Source: JBFWVJ01 sp050246795 | Lineage (GTDB): Bacteria > Patescibacteriota > Gracilibacteria > JAUYGZ01 | DNA length: 64,000 nt | Direction: 5' to 3' | Assembly: GCA_050246795.1 (NCBI GenBank) | Contig: JBFWVJ010000003.1 | Span: 62,001-126,000, forward strand | Shown here: piece after piece, positions 55,932-64,000 of the stretch | Position numbering within the stretch: the first letter of the stretch is position 1 | How the letters are laid out: each line of letters starts with the position of its first letter | Position numbers and translations under genes: made by a program | Notes under the pieces: model-generated | Databases searched by the model: none | Seen by the model: only the letters and a program-made list of their open reading frames with translations | What the model was told of the DNA's origin: nothing

Positions 55932-58900
55932 TTACATGTCATAACTCAACCGGCTTGATGACTCCTGAGTGACTTTAAAAGGATTTTCGACTCCACCCTT
56001 TTGAGCCATTCGGCTGAACCTCCAGACAAAGTCAAATGGAGTAATCGGTTCTCCGAGTTCCCAGTACTTCCCAACCGTCGGGATCTGCAGACGATTGAAG
56101 GTTCTGACATACTTTTCAAACCAGTCGCGTGAATTGGCCGAGCTTCGTGTTTCTTCCCGGAGAATCGTCGCAATATCGCTTGACATGATCCGTCCCAATT
56201 CGATCAAGATCTGATAAGACTCGACCAAGCTTGGTGTTTGATAGGGATAGAAATATCCATTTGGATATCCACGGACAATTCCCAATCGGGTGGCCAAAGC
56301 GATTTCCTTACCAGCCCGGGACTGGATCGAAACATCCGGATACGGAGATCGGACCTGGGAGGTGATGTCGCTCAGGGAAATATTCTCATTGACGAGCAAC
56401 ACGGTAATCGCGATACGGGTCGCAAATTCCCGAGACAAATTCTTGGAGAACTCATCTGGGTCAAATCCATTGGCAATCAAGAACTTGAAGAACGACAACA
56501 ACTCCTTTTGCTCACCCGAGAACGTATCGATCTCTGCATTTTCGATGAAGTATTGTTGTTCCTCTGGATTACAAGCATTCGAGAAACAGTCATTGGCGGC
56601 GTCACTAATGCTTCCACCGGAAGACCCGGAACGACCAGAACCAGAAGTCCCTGGAACCGATGGCGTCGTGGTAGCACCTGGGTTCGTTGTGCCTGGAGTG
56701 GTAGGAGCACCTGGAGTCGTAGGAGTGCCTGGGGTGGTTGGGGTACCAGGATTGGTTGGGGCTGAACCGTGAAGAATCGTACTGCTATCTTCACCCTGAG
56801 CCGCCGTCCCTGTCACTGTCAGTGCCCAGAGATTTCCATCGATAGCCACCTGGAGTTGAGAAACGTCATAACCACCGTTGTTTTCGAGCAGATTTCCCTG
56901 TCGATCATAAAGAAGGTTCGGCAACGTACTCGATGTACAGAATTCATTATCCGTTTTTCCTGGGCAGAGACGGACCTGGTCATGCTGTGGCAACAACGGC
57001 GCGTACATCGTAAATGGATCAGCTGAAATCGAGAGAGGGACGACCACCAAAGCAGCACCGATCGAATTGACCCGGATCTGCAAACCTCCCAATTGGAGAT
57101 TTCCACAGAAGGAAAGATTGAGGGTCAAAAGCTTTGTCCCCAAAGCACTTTGCAGGGTCACCTGATGGGTGCCGAGCTGTGGAACACGCGTCACATCAAC
57201 TCCAGCGGCATTCACTGCTTGCAACCCGGTAGGAAGATTATCCAGAGTTCCCGCCACACATCCTGACGGCTGCGTCGGTGTTACCGGCGGCACCGGAGGT
57301 GTCGTAGGAGGAGGGGTAGGAGTTGGAGGTGTCGTTGGAGTCGGAGGATTGGTTGGAGCAATGGATGGACCATTGGTCACCGTAAATGATGAACTAAACA
57401 TTGAACTGGATTGTGTCCCATCAGAAACATCGATGCGTAAAAGAACGTCTGATGAAGTACCAGATGGAATGAGGGAAGCCAGGTCAATACGACCGAGCAC
57501 CACTACCGTCCCTTGATCGGTATCAATACGATCTGACGATCCAATCTGGAAAAGATCAGTACTGCTCACAGAAGAGGTACCGAGGCTCACAGAAGCGGAG
57601 ACAATGCTGGCAGGAACATAAGTGTTTCCACCATCGACCGACACCAGCAATCGAGCCATCGTCGGAAGAAGAGAAGGATGGGTCACTCCAAAACCGAAGT
57701 CAACAAACGTCCCTACCACCTGGATCACCTGAGGATTGAGCACGAGCGGAGTCAGTGCAAACGATCCTCCAGTCCCACCAGCACCACCACTGGTACCACC
57801 TGTACCTGTTCCACCGGTACCACCAGTTGTTCCACCAGTTCCTCCGGTTCCTGTACCTCCGGTAGTTCCACCAGTACCGCCTGTACCAGTTCCACCGGTA
57901 CCACCTGTTCCACCAGTTCCTCCGGTTCCTGTACCTCCGGTAGTTCCACCAGTACCGCCTGTACCCGTTCCACCAGTTCCACCTGTACCCGTTCCACCAG
58001 TTCCACCAGTTCCTCCGGTTCCTGTACCACCGGTAGTTCCACCAGTACCGCCTGTACCCGTTCCACCGGTACCACCTGTTCCACCAGTTCCTCCGGTTCC
58101 TCCGGTTCCTGTACCACCGGTTGTTCCACCAGTACCACCTGTACCAGTTCCCCCAGCAGGACAAGCACTCGTTCCCAAAGCAGTATTATCTACTGCAAAT
58201 GACTGAGATTGAAGCGTTGTAGAAATAGCATTCGAATCCGTTACGGTGACACGAATACGAACTTGATTATTCGATGAAGGAACAAGACTTCCCGTACTGA
58301 CTCCGATCGTTACGATCTGAGAACCAATACTGGTCGGCACCTGGAACACTTGATGACCTGAAAAAGACAAGGATCCAGTGCCAGCGGAGGCAGATGCCAC
58401 CGAAGCATTTCGATAACTTGTTCCACCGTCGATGGAGATTTCTACACCAACACCGACATCCAAAGATTGTGGGTGAGAGGCATTGATTTGGAAGTAGAGG
58501 ACATCAGAACACATCGGTTTGTACGTGGCGATCTGACCGACAGAAGCACCCACCGCTTCGGAACACCGCACGATGCGTTCATCAGAAAAGGTCCGAGGAT
58601 GCTGATAATCACCATTATTAACATTACAAGTACTACAATAGCTGTAGGTTCGTTTCCCAGGAAATCGCACTTGAGATTCTTTACAAAGGGCGCTTTGGCT
58701 CGAAGAATTCGCTTCACAGACAGAAATATTTCGACCGCCGTTCACACTGTCAAAATACGTTACACCTGGCTCAAAGGCTTCCGCGATTTTTTGAGCGGAA
58801 TTTTGAGAGTTCACGTAGGTAAAAGCATCAGGGTCCTGAGCGATCATGGGCTTCCCATTATTTCCCGTCAGCAGACCACATGCCTGATTTGGGGTCTGTC

Positions 58901-60329
58901 CTGGGAATTGACGAGTATAGACCTCATTGTTGTAGGTCACACTGACCGGAACAGCAGCACACTCACCAAAAGCCGCCGTGAAATGCCCGGAAGGTGAATC
59001 TACGTTCGACATTCGATTACAATTCGTACATTTATAAAGCGTTGGTTGAGTAATCCCTTGGCATGCCGGGTCTGTCCCGGTATAGCTCGCGTCACAGAAA
59101 TAATTTACATTCGCTCCGTGCGATCCTGGATTTTGAGTGGTGGAAAGAGTTGGATAAAAGTACTGCCCAACATGCTCGTTCCCGACATTGTATTCCTTCG
59201 CTGTCAGACCATGCTTGGCACAGGCTGTTTCCAGATTATCAGTCTGACCCACCTGGATATAGGTTCGGCCATTGACCGTACGGATCGGCGGGAGTCCGGC
59301 TGATCCATGTGGGGATGAAGGAGAAAGCTGAATCACTAAAGGCGAACAAGAAGGGAGACTAGTAAAAGTCCCACCAACACTTTGAACGACAAAACTTCCG
59401 TTATTCGCCGAATTTGCCGGTACGATCATATACGACAAATGATTCACGGCGCCCAAGACGGAAGTCTGCTGGGAAACCTTCCAATCAAATTGAACCTGGG
59501 TAGGATTAGAAAAAGCCACTCCAAACCAATCCGGAGCAGGAGTGCTAATCTGAGGGGATCGACGAGAGTTAATGCCAGAGACGAGGAAATTCTCCACATG
59601 ACGGTCGTACATGGTCCCGCTCTGACCGGACGTCTTATAACCAAACAACGCCCTAGCTTCTACTGGCAAAGGAGCGAAACCAAATGACGCTTCTACATGA
59701 AGATCAGTCGCGTTCAGCATACAAGCCGAAAGAGTTCCGTATTGATTGCTCGCTATAAGCTGTGTCTGCACAGCTGCTCCCGGAATCAAATTCGCAGCGC
59801 TCGTAGCAACTGGTGCGGTACCAGTCGCACAAGCACCATTATTATACCCACCGGCTATTCGAAACATGTTGAAAGTAGGGTCCGGCTGAAATTGACCGAA
59901 GAATTCTACAAATGATCCTGAGGTATTGGTGGTACTCAAATCCAACACCGCAGTTGTCGGCATTGGAGTCGATTTGGAAATACGAAAAGCAATGCTATTC
60001 CCCATCACCAATGTGGGAACATTTGATCCTCTCAGCGACCCGTTCGCAAAATCCGTAATATTGACCGAAGTCGACCGATACTGAGGTTTGATCAAAACAT
60101 CCTGAGCAGTATTAGGAATCTTTGAAATATTGAAGGTCATTCGTATGACTCCTGGAGATGGCACACAAGTGGAAACATTTCCGAACGAAGCTTGGATCTG
60201 CCGAAAATCATACTGGGCCGTCCCATAATCTTGCCAGAGCCAGACAGACTGCGAAGTCAACACCGTTGCCACGACCAAGCTGACCGCGAAGAAAGCCTTC
60301 AGAAATACTTTTTGTATTGGTTTTTTCAT
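55932..60329 (-). CDS. Giant secreted surface protein with Gly/Thr linker and SLH-like end
   Basis: 1465 aa. Signal sequence MKKPIQKVFLKAFFAVSLVV (to about residue 30). Order: beta-rich N-terminal domains (30-350); Cys-rich modules (about 390-610, including CQGITQP, CTNCNRM, CSTCNVNNGDY); Ig-like domain A (about 625-725, SIDGGTSYRNASVAS); a Gly-Gly-Thr linker of about 130 residues; a twin Ig-like domain B (SVDGGNTYVPASIVSAS); a Pro/Thr-rich linker (PTPTTPPTPTPPPTTPP); another beta domain; a second PGTPTT linker; and a C-terminal SLH-like region (YPDVSIQSRAGKEIALATRL, VRGYPNGYFYPYQTP). It should be attached to the cell wall by its end. Function: adhesion or S-layer is likely but unproven. It has its own promoter and terminator. 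Confidence 0.85.
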   Translation of the reverse strand: MKKPIQKVFLKAFFAVSLVVATVLTSQSVWLWQDYGTAQYDFRQIQASFGNVSTCVPSPGVIRMTFNISKIPNTAQDVLIKPQYRSTSVNITDFANGSLRGSNVPTLVMGNSIAFRISKSTPMPTTAVLDLSTTNTSGSFVEFFGQFQPDPTFNMFRIAGGYNNGACATGTAPVATSAANLIPGAAVQTQLIASNQYGTLSACMLNATDLHVEASFGFAPLPVEARALFGYKTSGQSGTMYDRHVENFLVSGINSRRSPQISTPAPDWFGVAFSNPTQVQFDWKVSQQTSVLGAVNHLSYMIVPANSANNGSFVVQSVGGTFTSLPSCSPLVIQLSPSSPHGSAGLPPIRTVNGRTYIQVGQTDNLETACAKHGLTAKEYNVGNEHVGQYFYPTLSTTQNPGSHGANVNYFCDASYTGTDPACQGITQPTLYKCTNCNRMSNVDSPSGHFTAAFGECAAVPVSVTYNNEVYTRQFPGQTPNQACGLLTGNNGKPMIAQDPDAFTYVNSQNSAQKIAEAFEPGVTYFDSVNGGRNISVCEANSSSQSALCKESQVRFPGKRTYSYCSTCNVNNGDYQHPRTFSDERIVRCSEAVGASVGQIATYKPMCSDVLYFQINASHPQSLDVGVGVEISIDGGTSYRNASVASASAGTGSLSFSGHQVFQVPTSIGSQIVTIGVSTGSLVPSSNNQVRIRVTVTDSNAISTTLQSQSFAVDNTALGTSACPAGGTGTGGTGGTTGGTGTGGTGGTGGTGGTGGTGTGGTGGTTGGTGTGGTGGTGGTGTGGTGGTGTGGTGGTTGGTGTGGTGGTGGTGGTGTGGTGGTTGGTGTGGTGGTTGGTGGTGTGGTSGGAGGTGGSFALTPLVLNPQVIQVVGTFVDFGFGVTHPSLLPTMARLLVSVDGGNTYVPASIVSASVSLGTSSVSSTDLFQIGSSDRIDTDQGTVVVLGRIDLASLIPSGTSSDVLLRIDVSDGTQSSSMFSSSFTVTNGPSIAPTNPPTPTTPPTPTPPPTTPPVPPVTPTQPSGCVAGTLDNLPTGLQAVNAAGVDVTRVPQLGTHQVTLQSALGTKLLTLNLSFCGNLQLGGLQIRVNSIGAALVVVPLSISADPFTMYAPLLPQHDQVRLCPGKTDNEFCTSSTLPNLLYDRQGNLLENNGGYDVSQLQVAIDGNLWALTVTGTAAQGEDSSTILHGSAPTNPGTPTTPGTPTTPGAPTTPGTTNPGATTTPSVPGTSGSGRSGSSGGSISDAANDCFSNACNPEEQQYFIENAEIDTFSGEQKELLSFFKFLIANGFDPDEFSKNLSREFATRIAITVLLVNENISLSDITSQVRSPYPDVSIQSRAGKEIALATRLGIVRGYPNGYFYPYQTPSLVESYQILIELGRIMSSDIATILREETRSSANSRDWFEKYVRTFNRLQIPTVGKYWELGEPITPFDFVWRFSRMAQKGGVENPFKVTQESSSRLSYDM
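57770..58155 (-). repeat. GGT-GGT-ACX trinucleotide/9-12-bp repeat (Gly-Gly-Thr linker)
   Basis: About 380 bases of GGTGGAACTGGT- and GGTACAGGT-type units in varied order, with synonymous changes (GGA/GGT, ACA/ACC/ACT). They encode only Gly and Thr. Synonymous drift with kept protein pattern suggests selection on the peptide. Confidence 0.93.
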
Positions 60330-60356
60330 ACGAAGAAAGAGAGCTAAAATCTAACT

Positions 60357-60385
60357 ATTATATCTTTTTTAGAGAAAAAAGTCAA
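60357..60385 (-). promoter_or_regulatory. Promoter of the 1465-aa surface protein
   Basis: Minus strand TTGACT (60385-60380), 17-bp spacer, TATAAT (60362-60357). Start near 60350, with a leader of about 20 bases. Confidence 0.78.
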
Positions 60386-60460
60386 ACAAACAGTCTCTTT
60401 CAACTCAAAGACAACCCCAACAAAATGGCATGGTTGAAGTCTCTTCCCAATCACCCTCTC

Positions 60461-63205
60461 CTAATTCACACTCGCCGTAAACGTAATCTGCCCGCTGTAC
60501 GATCCCGACTGCTGGCTCGAGCTGATCCCCACAAACCAGTTGATATAAGCCGTCGTCGCTGCTGCGCTATACGTCAAAGTGTCATAGATGACCTGGGCTG
60601 AACCCACTCCCAGCGGGAATGAATACCACAAGGCTGATCCTGCGTCATCATCACCCCACTGAGTATCCTCATCCGACTCCCGAAGGATGGAACTCGTATT
60701 CGCATCGGTGAGTCGGAAGGAAATCCCAGTGGCAGTGGCCGAGTTCAGACTGCTTCCGGCTCCTTGGGATCCCTGAACTCGCGGGAGACTATCGATGACT
60801 TCATTCTCTTCCACCCCAGCACCTCCTCCTTGGCGAACAAGCGTGTTCGTCCGTCCATCTAGGTTGATTGCGTAGGCGATCACATTGTACCCATCGACCG
60901 AGTTGGTCGTGGTCTGAAGCTGGGTAAAAACGGGTGACCCGAAGCTGCCTGAAATGGCGTATGCGTTTGTCCCGGTCGGGATCAAATTCGTAATCTCACC
61001 CCCCGCTCCGAACGGCTGGTTCCCAGCTGGTTCATCTCCAGCTGCAATGTTTGAAATCGAGAAGGAGAGAAAATCATTCACATCGATATTGATTTCCGAT
61101 TCGGAAGTATTAGTAGGACCAGATCCCGACGTTGGGGTAGCCGTTTCGATATTAGAGTACGGCCCTTGACCTTCCCCGCTCACTGCCGCTACTCGAAATG
61201 AGTACCCCACTCCATTCGTCAGTCCCGTCACCGTTGCTCCTGTGCTCGTGCTCACACCATCCGTGAAGACTTGGGCATTCCCTGGAAACCCAGAAGTTGC
61301 TCCGTATTCCACCACGTAGTCCGTGATGGCTGAACCGTTGTCGGCTGGAGCACTCCAGGTCAGGACCACCTCGCCATTGCCAGCCGTCGCGTCCAGGTCC
61401 GATATCGCTTCTGGAAGAACCGACAACAAAGTGCCACACTCGACATACATCTCGCGATACAAGCCTCCGATGGGCTCGCTACAGGTCACACCTGAACTAC
61501 AAATGGGACAGACCGTACACGTATTAAAGAGCCCATTACAAACAGCTGTTTGAGGGGGCCCATCACAGTAAACGCCCGATTTATCACCACTGATATTATT
61601 GGTGATCACGGTGGCCGTCGGATTGACCGCCGTACACACATCGGTCGTGAAATTCGTGAAGCCCTGACAGATTCGCCCCACTTTTTCACACACTTCATCT
61701 CCTGTATCTTCTGTGGGATCAAGCGAGGTCACAACATAATAGTCCGTCCCACCGACGTTAATCGGAGTAGGTCCAGAAGTACAATCATCCCCCGGACCGC
61801 CAGAAAAAGACGCTGAGGTGACGATGATCCGTTCAACGATATCATTCGCCCCATCAAAATAGCTCACATACACCTGAGCGTGATCTGAAACCGTCCGCTT
61901 CAATGCGCTTACACGGGGTGTCGCCGGCGAAACCGATCCACTGAAATCATCCTGGAACACCACATCGAAGTTACTTCCTCCATTCGCATCCGCGTCATCG
62001 ATGAGCTCTCCTCCCAGGGTGCCAAGTGTGTGACCATCGTAATCATAAAATTGCCCATACAATCCCTGATCTCCTGAGGAATCGCCCTGCCAAAAGACAT
62101 AAAGCCCATCATTATCCGGTAAGATCCCCACCTCATTTCCATTCGTCACGTCAGATTGGTTCGTCACCAAAGGTGTACAAGCCCAATACGAGTCTGAAAA
62201 ATCATCAAACGCAAACACTCGGATCTGATCATTCGTTGCATCGGCATATGCCATATAGTACAGCCCAAATCCATCCTCATACGCGCTCAGGACCGTGAGA
62301 TTGGTCCCCGAAACGAGCAGCTCTCCATCCGGATCCCAGTTCCCATCCTGAACACCTTCAAAATCAATATGCTGAGCATAGATCCCAGGTGTCCCGTCAT
62401 TGGAAGACCAGAACGCAATTAATCCTTCATCACCATCTGATATCGCAAACAAATCACTTTTCTCGGTCAAGCTGCTGGACAGGTCGACAAATCCCGCTCC
62501 TCCAGCAAACGTAGCATCGAGCCCACTCGTATCGTATCGTCGCACGATCCCGTGCTCATAAGCCTGGACCAAATCATCCGCGTTGTATCCGAGATTGCTG
62601 ACCACCATCACCGCGCCAGCACCAGCCGGTACCATATCCGCATTGTTGTAGCCATACGGTCCATCGGTAAAATCTATATTTCCCGTTGAATCGATGTAGA
62701 CCAACGTAGGACCTCCACTGGTTTCACCAAAAGGTCCCACTGTGCCATCAGATGCCAGCACAAACACCCCTCCCGAACCATCCGGGATCATCTTGATCAC
62801 CGCTGAATTTCCATAAAAAAATGAAGCACCCGTAATATCCACATTCCAATCCTCAGCACCTGCTGTCACTCGACTGATAAAGATCTGATACATTCCCGTT
62901 GATTGGAAATCCGTTCCCCAAGCGACAAACGCGCTGTTGGAAGTCCCACCGTTTTCTACTTGGCCCAAGACTTGATCATCGGTTGATCCCAGGTCAAAGA
63001 TCCCTGTCCCAGTCACCTGTCCGAAAGCCGGTTGGCCATTCAGGGTGTCCTGAAAAGCGGCTACTCCATTATTTGCACTCGGATTAGAAATCCCATATCT
63101 CGCGTCTACCCATATTGGAGGCGCTCCCGCTTCCGCTGGCGGTGTTATCGCGAAAAAAGTCACAAGCACCACTGCCAAGTATAGGAGTCGTTGGAGATAT
63201 TTCAT
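60461..63205 (-). CDS. Secreted protein with beta-propeller-like region and FN3 domain
   Basis: 914 aa from the ATG at 63205; in-frame ATGs up to 14 codons upstream also exist, but the start used gives a compact signal peptide MKYLQRLLYLAVVLVTFFAI with AEA cleavage. Residues 30-450 show repeated blades with GYNNADMVPAGAGAVMVVSN, DGDEGLIAFWSSNDGTPGIY and LPDNDGLYVFWQGDSSGDQG, like a seven-blade propeller. A Cys-rich segment (about 480-590, CNGLFNTCTVCPICSSGVTC) follows. A fibronectin type III domain spans about 595-690 (DLDATAGNGEVVLTWSAPAD). A C-terminal beta domain ends in YSGQITFTASVN, a common end of secreted CPR and Gram-positive proteins. Likely cell-surface; ligand unknown. Same strand as the giant surface protein. 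Confidence 0.83.
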   Translation of the reverse strand: MKYLQRLLYLAVVLVTFFAITPPAEAGAPPIWVDARYGISNPSANNGVAAFQDTLNGQPAFGQVTGTGIFDLGSTDDQVLGQVENGGTSNSAFVAWGTDFQSTGMYQIFISRVTAGAEDWNVDITGASFFYGNSAVIKMIPDGSGGVFVLASDGTVGPFGETSGGPTLVYIDSTGNIDFTDGPYGYNNADMVPAGAGAVMVVSNLGYNADDLVQAYEHGIVRRYDTSGLDATFAGGAGFVDLSSSLTEKSDLFAISDGDEGLIAFWSSNDGTPGIYAQHIDFEGVQDGNWDPDGELLVSGTNLTVLSAYEDGFGLYYMAYADATNDQIRVFAFDDFSDSYWACTPLVTNQSDVTNGNEVGILPDNDGLYVFWQGDSSGDQGLYGQFYDYDGHTLGTLGGELIDDADANGGSNFDVVFQDDFSGSVSPATPRVSALKRTVSDHAQVYVSYFDGANDIVERIIVTSASFSGGPGDDCTSGPTPINVGGTDYYVVTSLDPTEDTGDEVCEKVGRICQGFTNFTTDVCTAVNPTATVITNNISGDKSGVYCDGPPQTAVCNGLFNTCTVCPICSSGVTCSEPIGGLYREMYVECGTLLSVLPEAISDLDATAGNGEVVLTWSAPADNGSAITDYVVEYGATSGFPGNAQVFTDGVSTSTGATVTGLTNGVGYSFRVAAVSGEGQGPYSNIETATPTSGSGPTNTSESEINIDVNDFLSFSISNIAAGDEPAGNQPFGAGGEITNLIPTGTNAYAISGSFGSPVFTQLQTTTNSVDGYNVIAYAINLDGRTNTLVRQGGGAGVEENEVIDSLPRVQGSQGAGSSLNSATATGISFRLTDANTSSILRESDEDTQWGDDDAGSALWYSFPLGVGSAQVIYDTLTYSAAATTAYINWFVGISSSQQSGSYSGQITFTASVN

Positions 63206-63371
63206 GACGCATGACATTAAAAAATTACCCTTGGAACGGTTCTTCACTTTTCGCGAGAAAAAGAAGGCCGTAGAGAAAAAAATTTCTATTCGACCTCGAA
63301 GATACTCTTATTTACCCTCTAGATCTTCATGTTTCTCTGTATCAGAGCATTATTCTTGAAATGATCAACCT

Positions 63372-63437
63372 TTGTTATTCCGACCTGCCTGCACGAAACT
63401 GCTTCGGCGAAGCTAGCCGAAGCCCAGTACTCTGGGC
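63372..63437. repeat. Degenerate palindromic repeat (CTTCGGCGAAG type)
   Basis: CTGCTTCGGCGAAGCTAGCC and flanks (CCTGCCTGCACGAA) look like the dispersed GCTTCGGC/GCCGAAGC repeat of many genomes. It lies in the 229-base gap between two minus-strand genes, where no other feature is seen. Confidence 0.5.
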
Positions 63438-63476
63438 GTAGTAGAAAAAGAGCAAAAAATCACCCCTTATTCCACT

Positions 63477-64000
63477 CTACAAAAGTTCATCCGCCAAACA
63501 ATACCCAAACAAGAAGAGATAGAGGGATTCCAACACGTCAATACCTCGGGTGCTCGTCCACTGCACGTAGTCGTTTTTCGCCAGGACCACATCCATCCAG
63601 GGTTTCATGATGAACACATACCGCTGGTACCAGTCCGGGTTGCCCACGAAGTCGATCTCTTCGGCATATCGCAAGACTTCTTCTCCGTAGCAGGCCTTCC
63701 CGTAGCTCAGGAGTATGGACTTCTGGAAATCCGCCACAATCTCGGTGGGTCGCTGGATCGGGTCTCGGTAGTCGAAGTCGTAGACCTTCCCTGGTCCACG
63801 CTCCAGGTACTCGATCCCCGTCATCTGGTGGAAGTACCGGGTGAGGAACAGTCGGTCGTAGGCCTGTTTCAATGATCGATGCTGTTTGAGTAATTGAGCA
63901 TCATCAGGATTCATCCATCCGAACAACTGTCGCAACTGGATGATCAGGTCGAGAAGTTTGAGCAGGTTTTCTTTCTGGGGCTGGATCTGACTGCGGAGGT
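63477..64000 (-). CDS. Hypothetical protein, N-terminus outside the window
   Basis: At least 174 residues, with the frame open to the window edge. An internal Met exists at 63935, but coding character continues upstream of it (LRSQIQPQKENLLKLLDLII). Helical, with aromatic patches (YHQMTGIEYLERGPGKVYDF and WYQRYVFIMKPWMDVVLAKN). No signal or family recognised. It ends with the hydrophobic segment SLYLFLFGYCLADELL. Confidence 0.6.
   Translation of the reverse strand, partial: LRSQIQPQKENLLKLLDLIIQLRQLFGWMNPDDAQLLKQHRSLKQAYDRLFLTRYFHQMTGIEYLERGPGKVYDFDYRDPIQRPTEIVADFQKSILLSYGKACYGEEVLRYAEEIDFVGNPDWYQRYVFIMKPWMDVVLAKNDYVQWTSTRGIDVLESLYLFLFGYCLADELL

Noticed and set aside
57678..58206. Several frames of Thr/Ser/Cys or Pro/Val repeats across the Gly/Thr linker
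   Set aside because: All are other-frame translations of the GGT-type repeat. Only the minus frame continues into folded domains on both sides.
1..64000. UGA recoded as Gly (Gracilibacteria code 25)
   Set aside because: Many genes end in TGA at the expected length (for example proB and the MRJP-like gene), and no conserved Gly position is encoded by TGA in the genes inspected.

Overview
The window looks like a chromosome segment of a Candidate Phyla Radiation (Patescibacteria) bacterium, with a lineage near Peregrinibacteria as my best but unproven guess. The reasons are: standard stop usage (many genes end in TGA, so the Gracilibacteria/Absconditabacteria UGA recoding is not in use); large Cys-rich or SLH-bearing surface proteins; a short protein with an NYASKSKL signature that I recall from CPR genomes; a double-length ThyX-like protein; a RuBisCO-related protein; and a 5'-3' exonuclease with no polymerase attached. 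There is no rRNA in the window, so the placement is inference.

Layout. 1-6.4 kb: edge of a Cys-rich membrane-anchored protein, tRNA-Met, small secreted or lipid-anchored Cys/His-rich proteins, a MATE transporter and an unusual ligase-polymerase (LigD-like). 6.4-9.9 kb: HxlR regulator with a clear operator, a DivIC-like protein, a TPR protein, Pth and a UPF0489 protein. 10-19 kb: aroB with a repeat-derived tail, xerC, a Ser/Thr kinase with an EF-hand-like insert, small orphan genes with duplicated promoters, tRNA-Glu flanked by its own fragments, and a royal-jelly-protein-like lipoprotein. 19-24 kb: SLH protein, flavodoxin, two-subunit 2-oxoacid:ferredoxin oxidoreductase and an orphan histidine kinase. 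24-32 kb: a proline block (proS, proC, proA, proB) interleaved with a TPR protein, a DUF6941 protein and a MazEF-type pair. 32-43 kb: lipoprotein, RuBisCO-like protein, FEN-type exonuclease, prmC, tRNA-Arg, an ATP-grasp ligase and a tandem ThyX. 43-56 kb: a giant FAD-dehydrogenase/phosphoserine-aminotransferase fusion, a repeat-swollen uvrC, an exonuclease, mazG, tyrS, and pdxT/pdxS (vitamin B6). 56-64 kb: two large secreted surface proteins and a partial gene.

The most unusual signal is a set of short tandem arrays, mostly with a 9-bp unit. Many sit directly before start codons (pth, porA, porB, proS, a TPR gene, a DUF6941 gene, prmC, the thyX-like gene). The same type of unit also appears in frame inside proteins: it forms a signal peptide, the AroB tail and several blocks of UvrC. 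In several loci a purine-rich 5' copy can pair with the pyrimidine-rich array. A second, independent family is a three-hairpin element of about 95-120 bp in three copies (two inverted around porA, one before proA), whose stems show compensatory changes. Palindromic dispersed repeats (a perfect 58-bp palindrome and a GGGGGT-type family) are a third class.

How the genes may work together (inference): flavodoxin is encoded just before its likely partner oxidoreductase. Proline synthesis genes lie close to prolyl-tRNA synthetase. The dehydrogenase-SerC fusion would join two steps at the entry to serine synthesis. Of the promoters I could read, six have a 16-bp spacer, one more tentative promoter also has 16, and three have 17. 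A purine-rich Shine-Dalgarno sequence is rarely obvious, particularly in the genes preceded by arrays.
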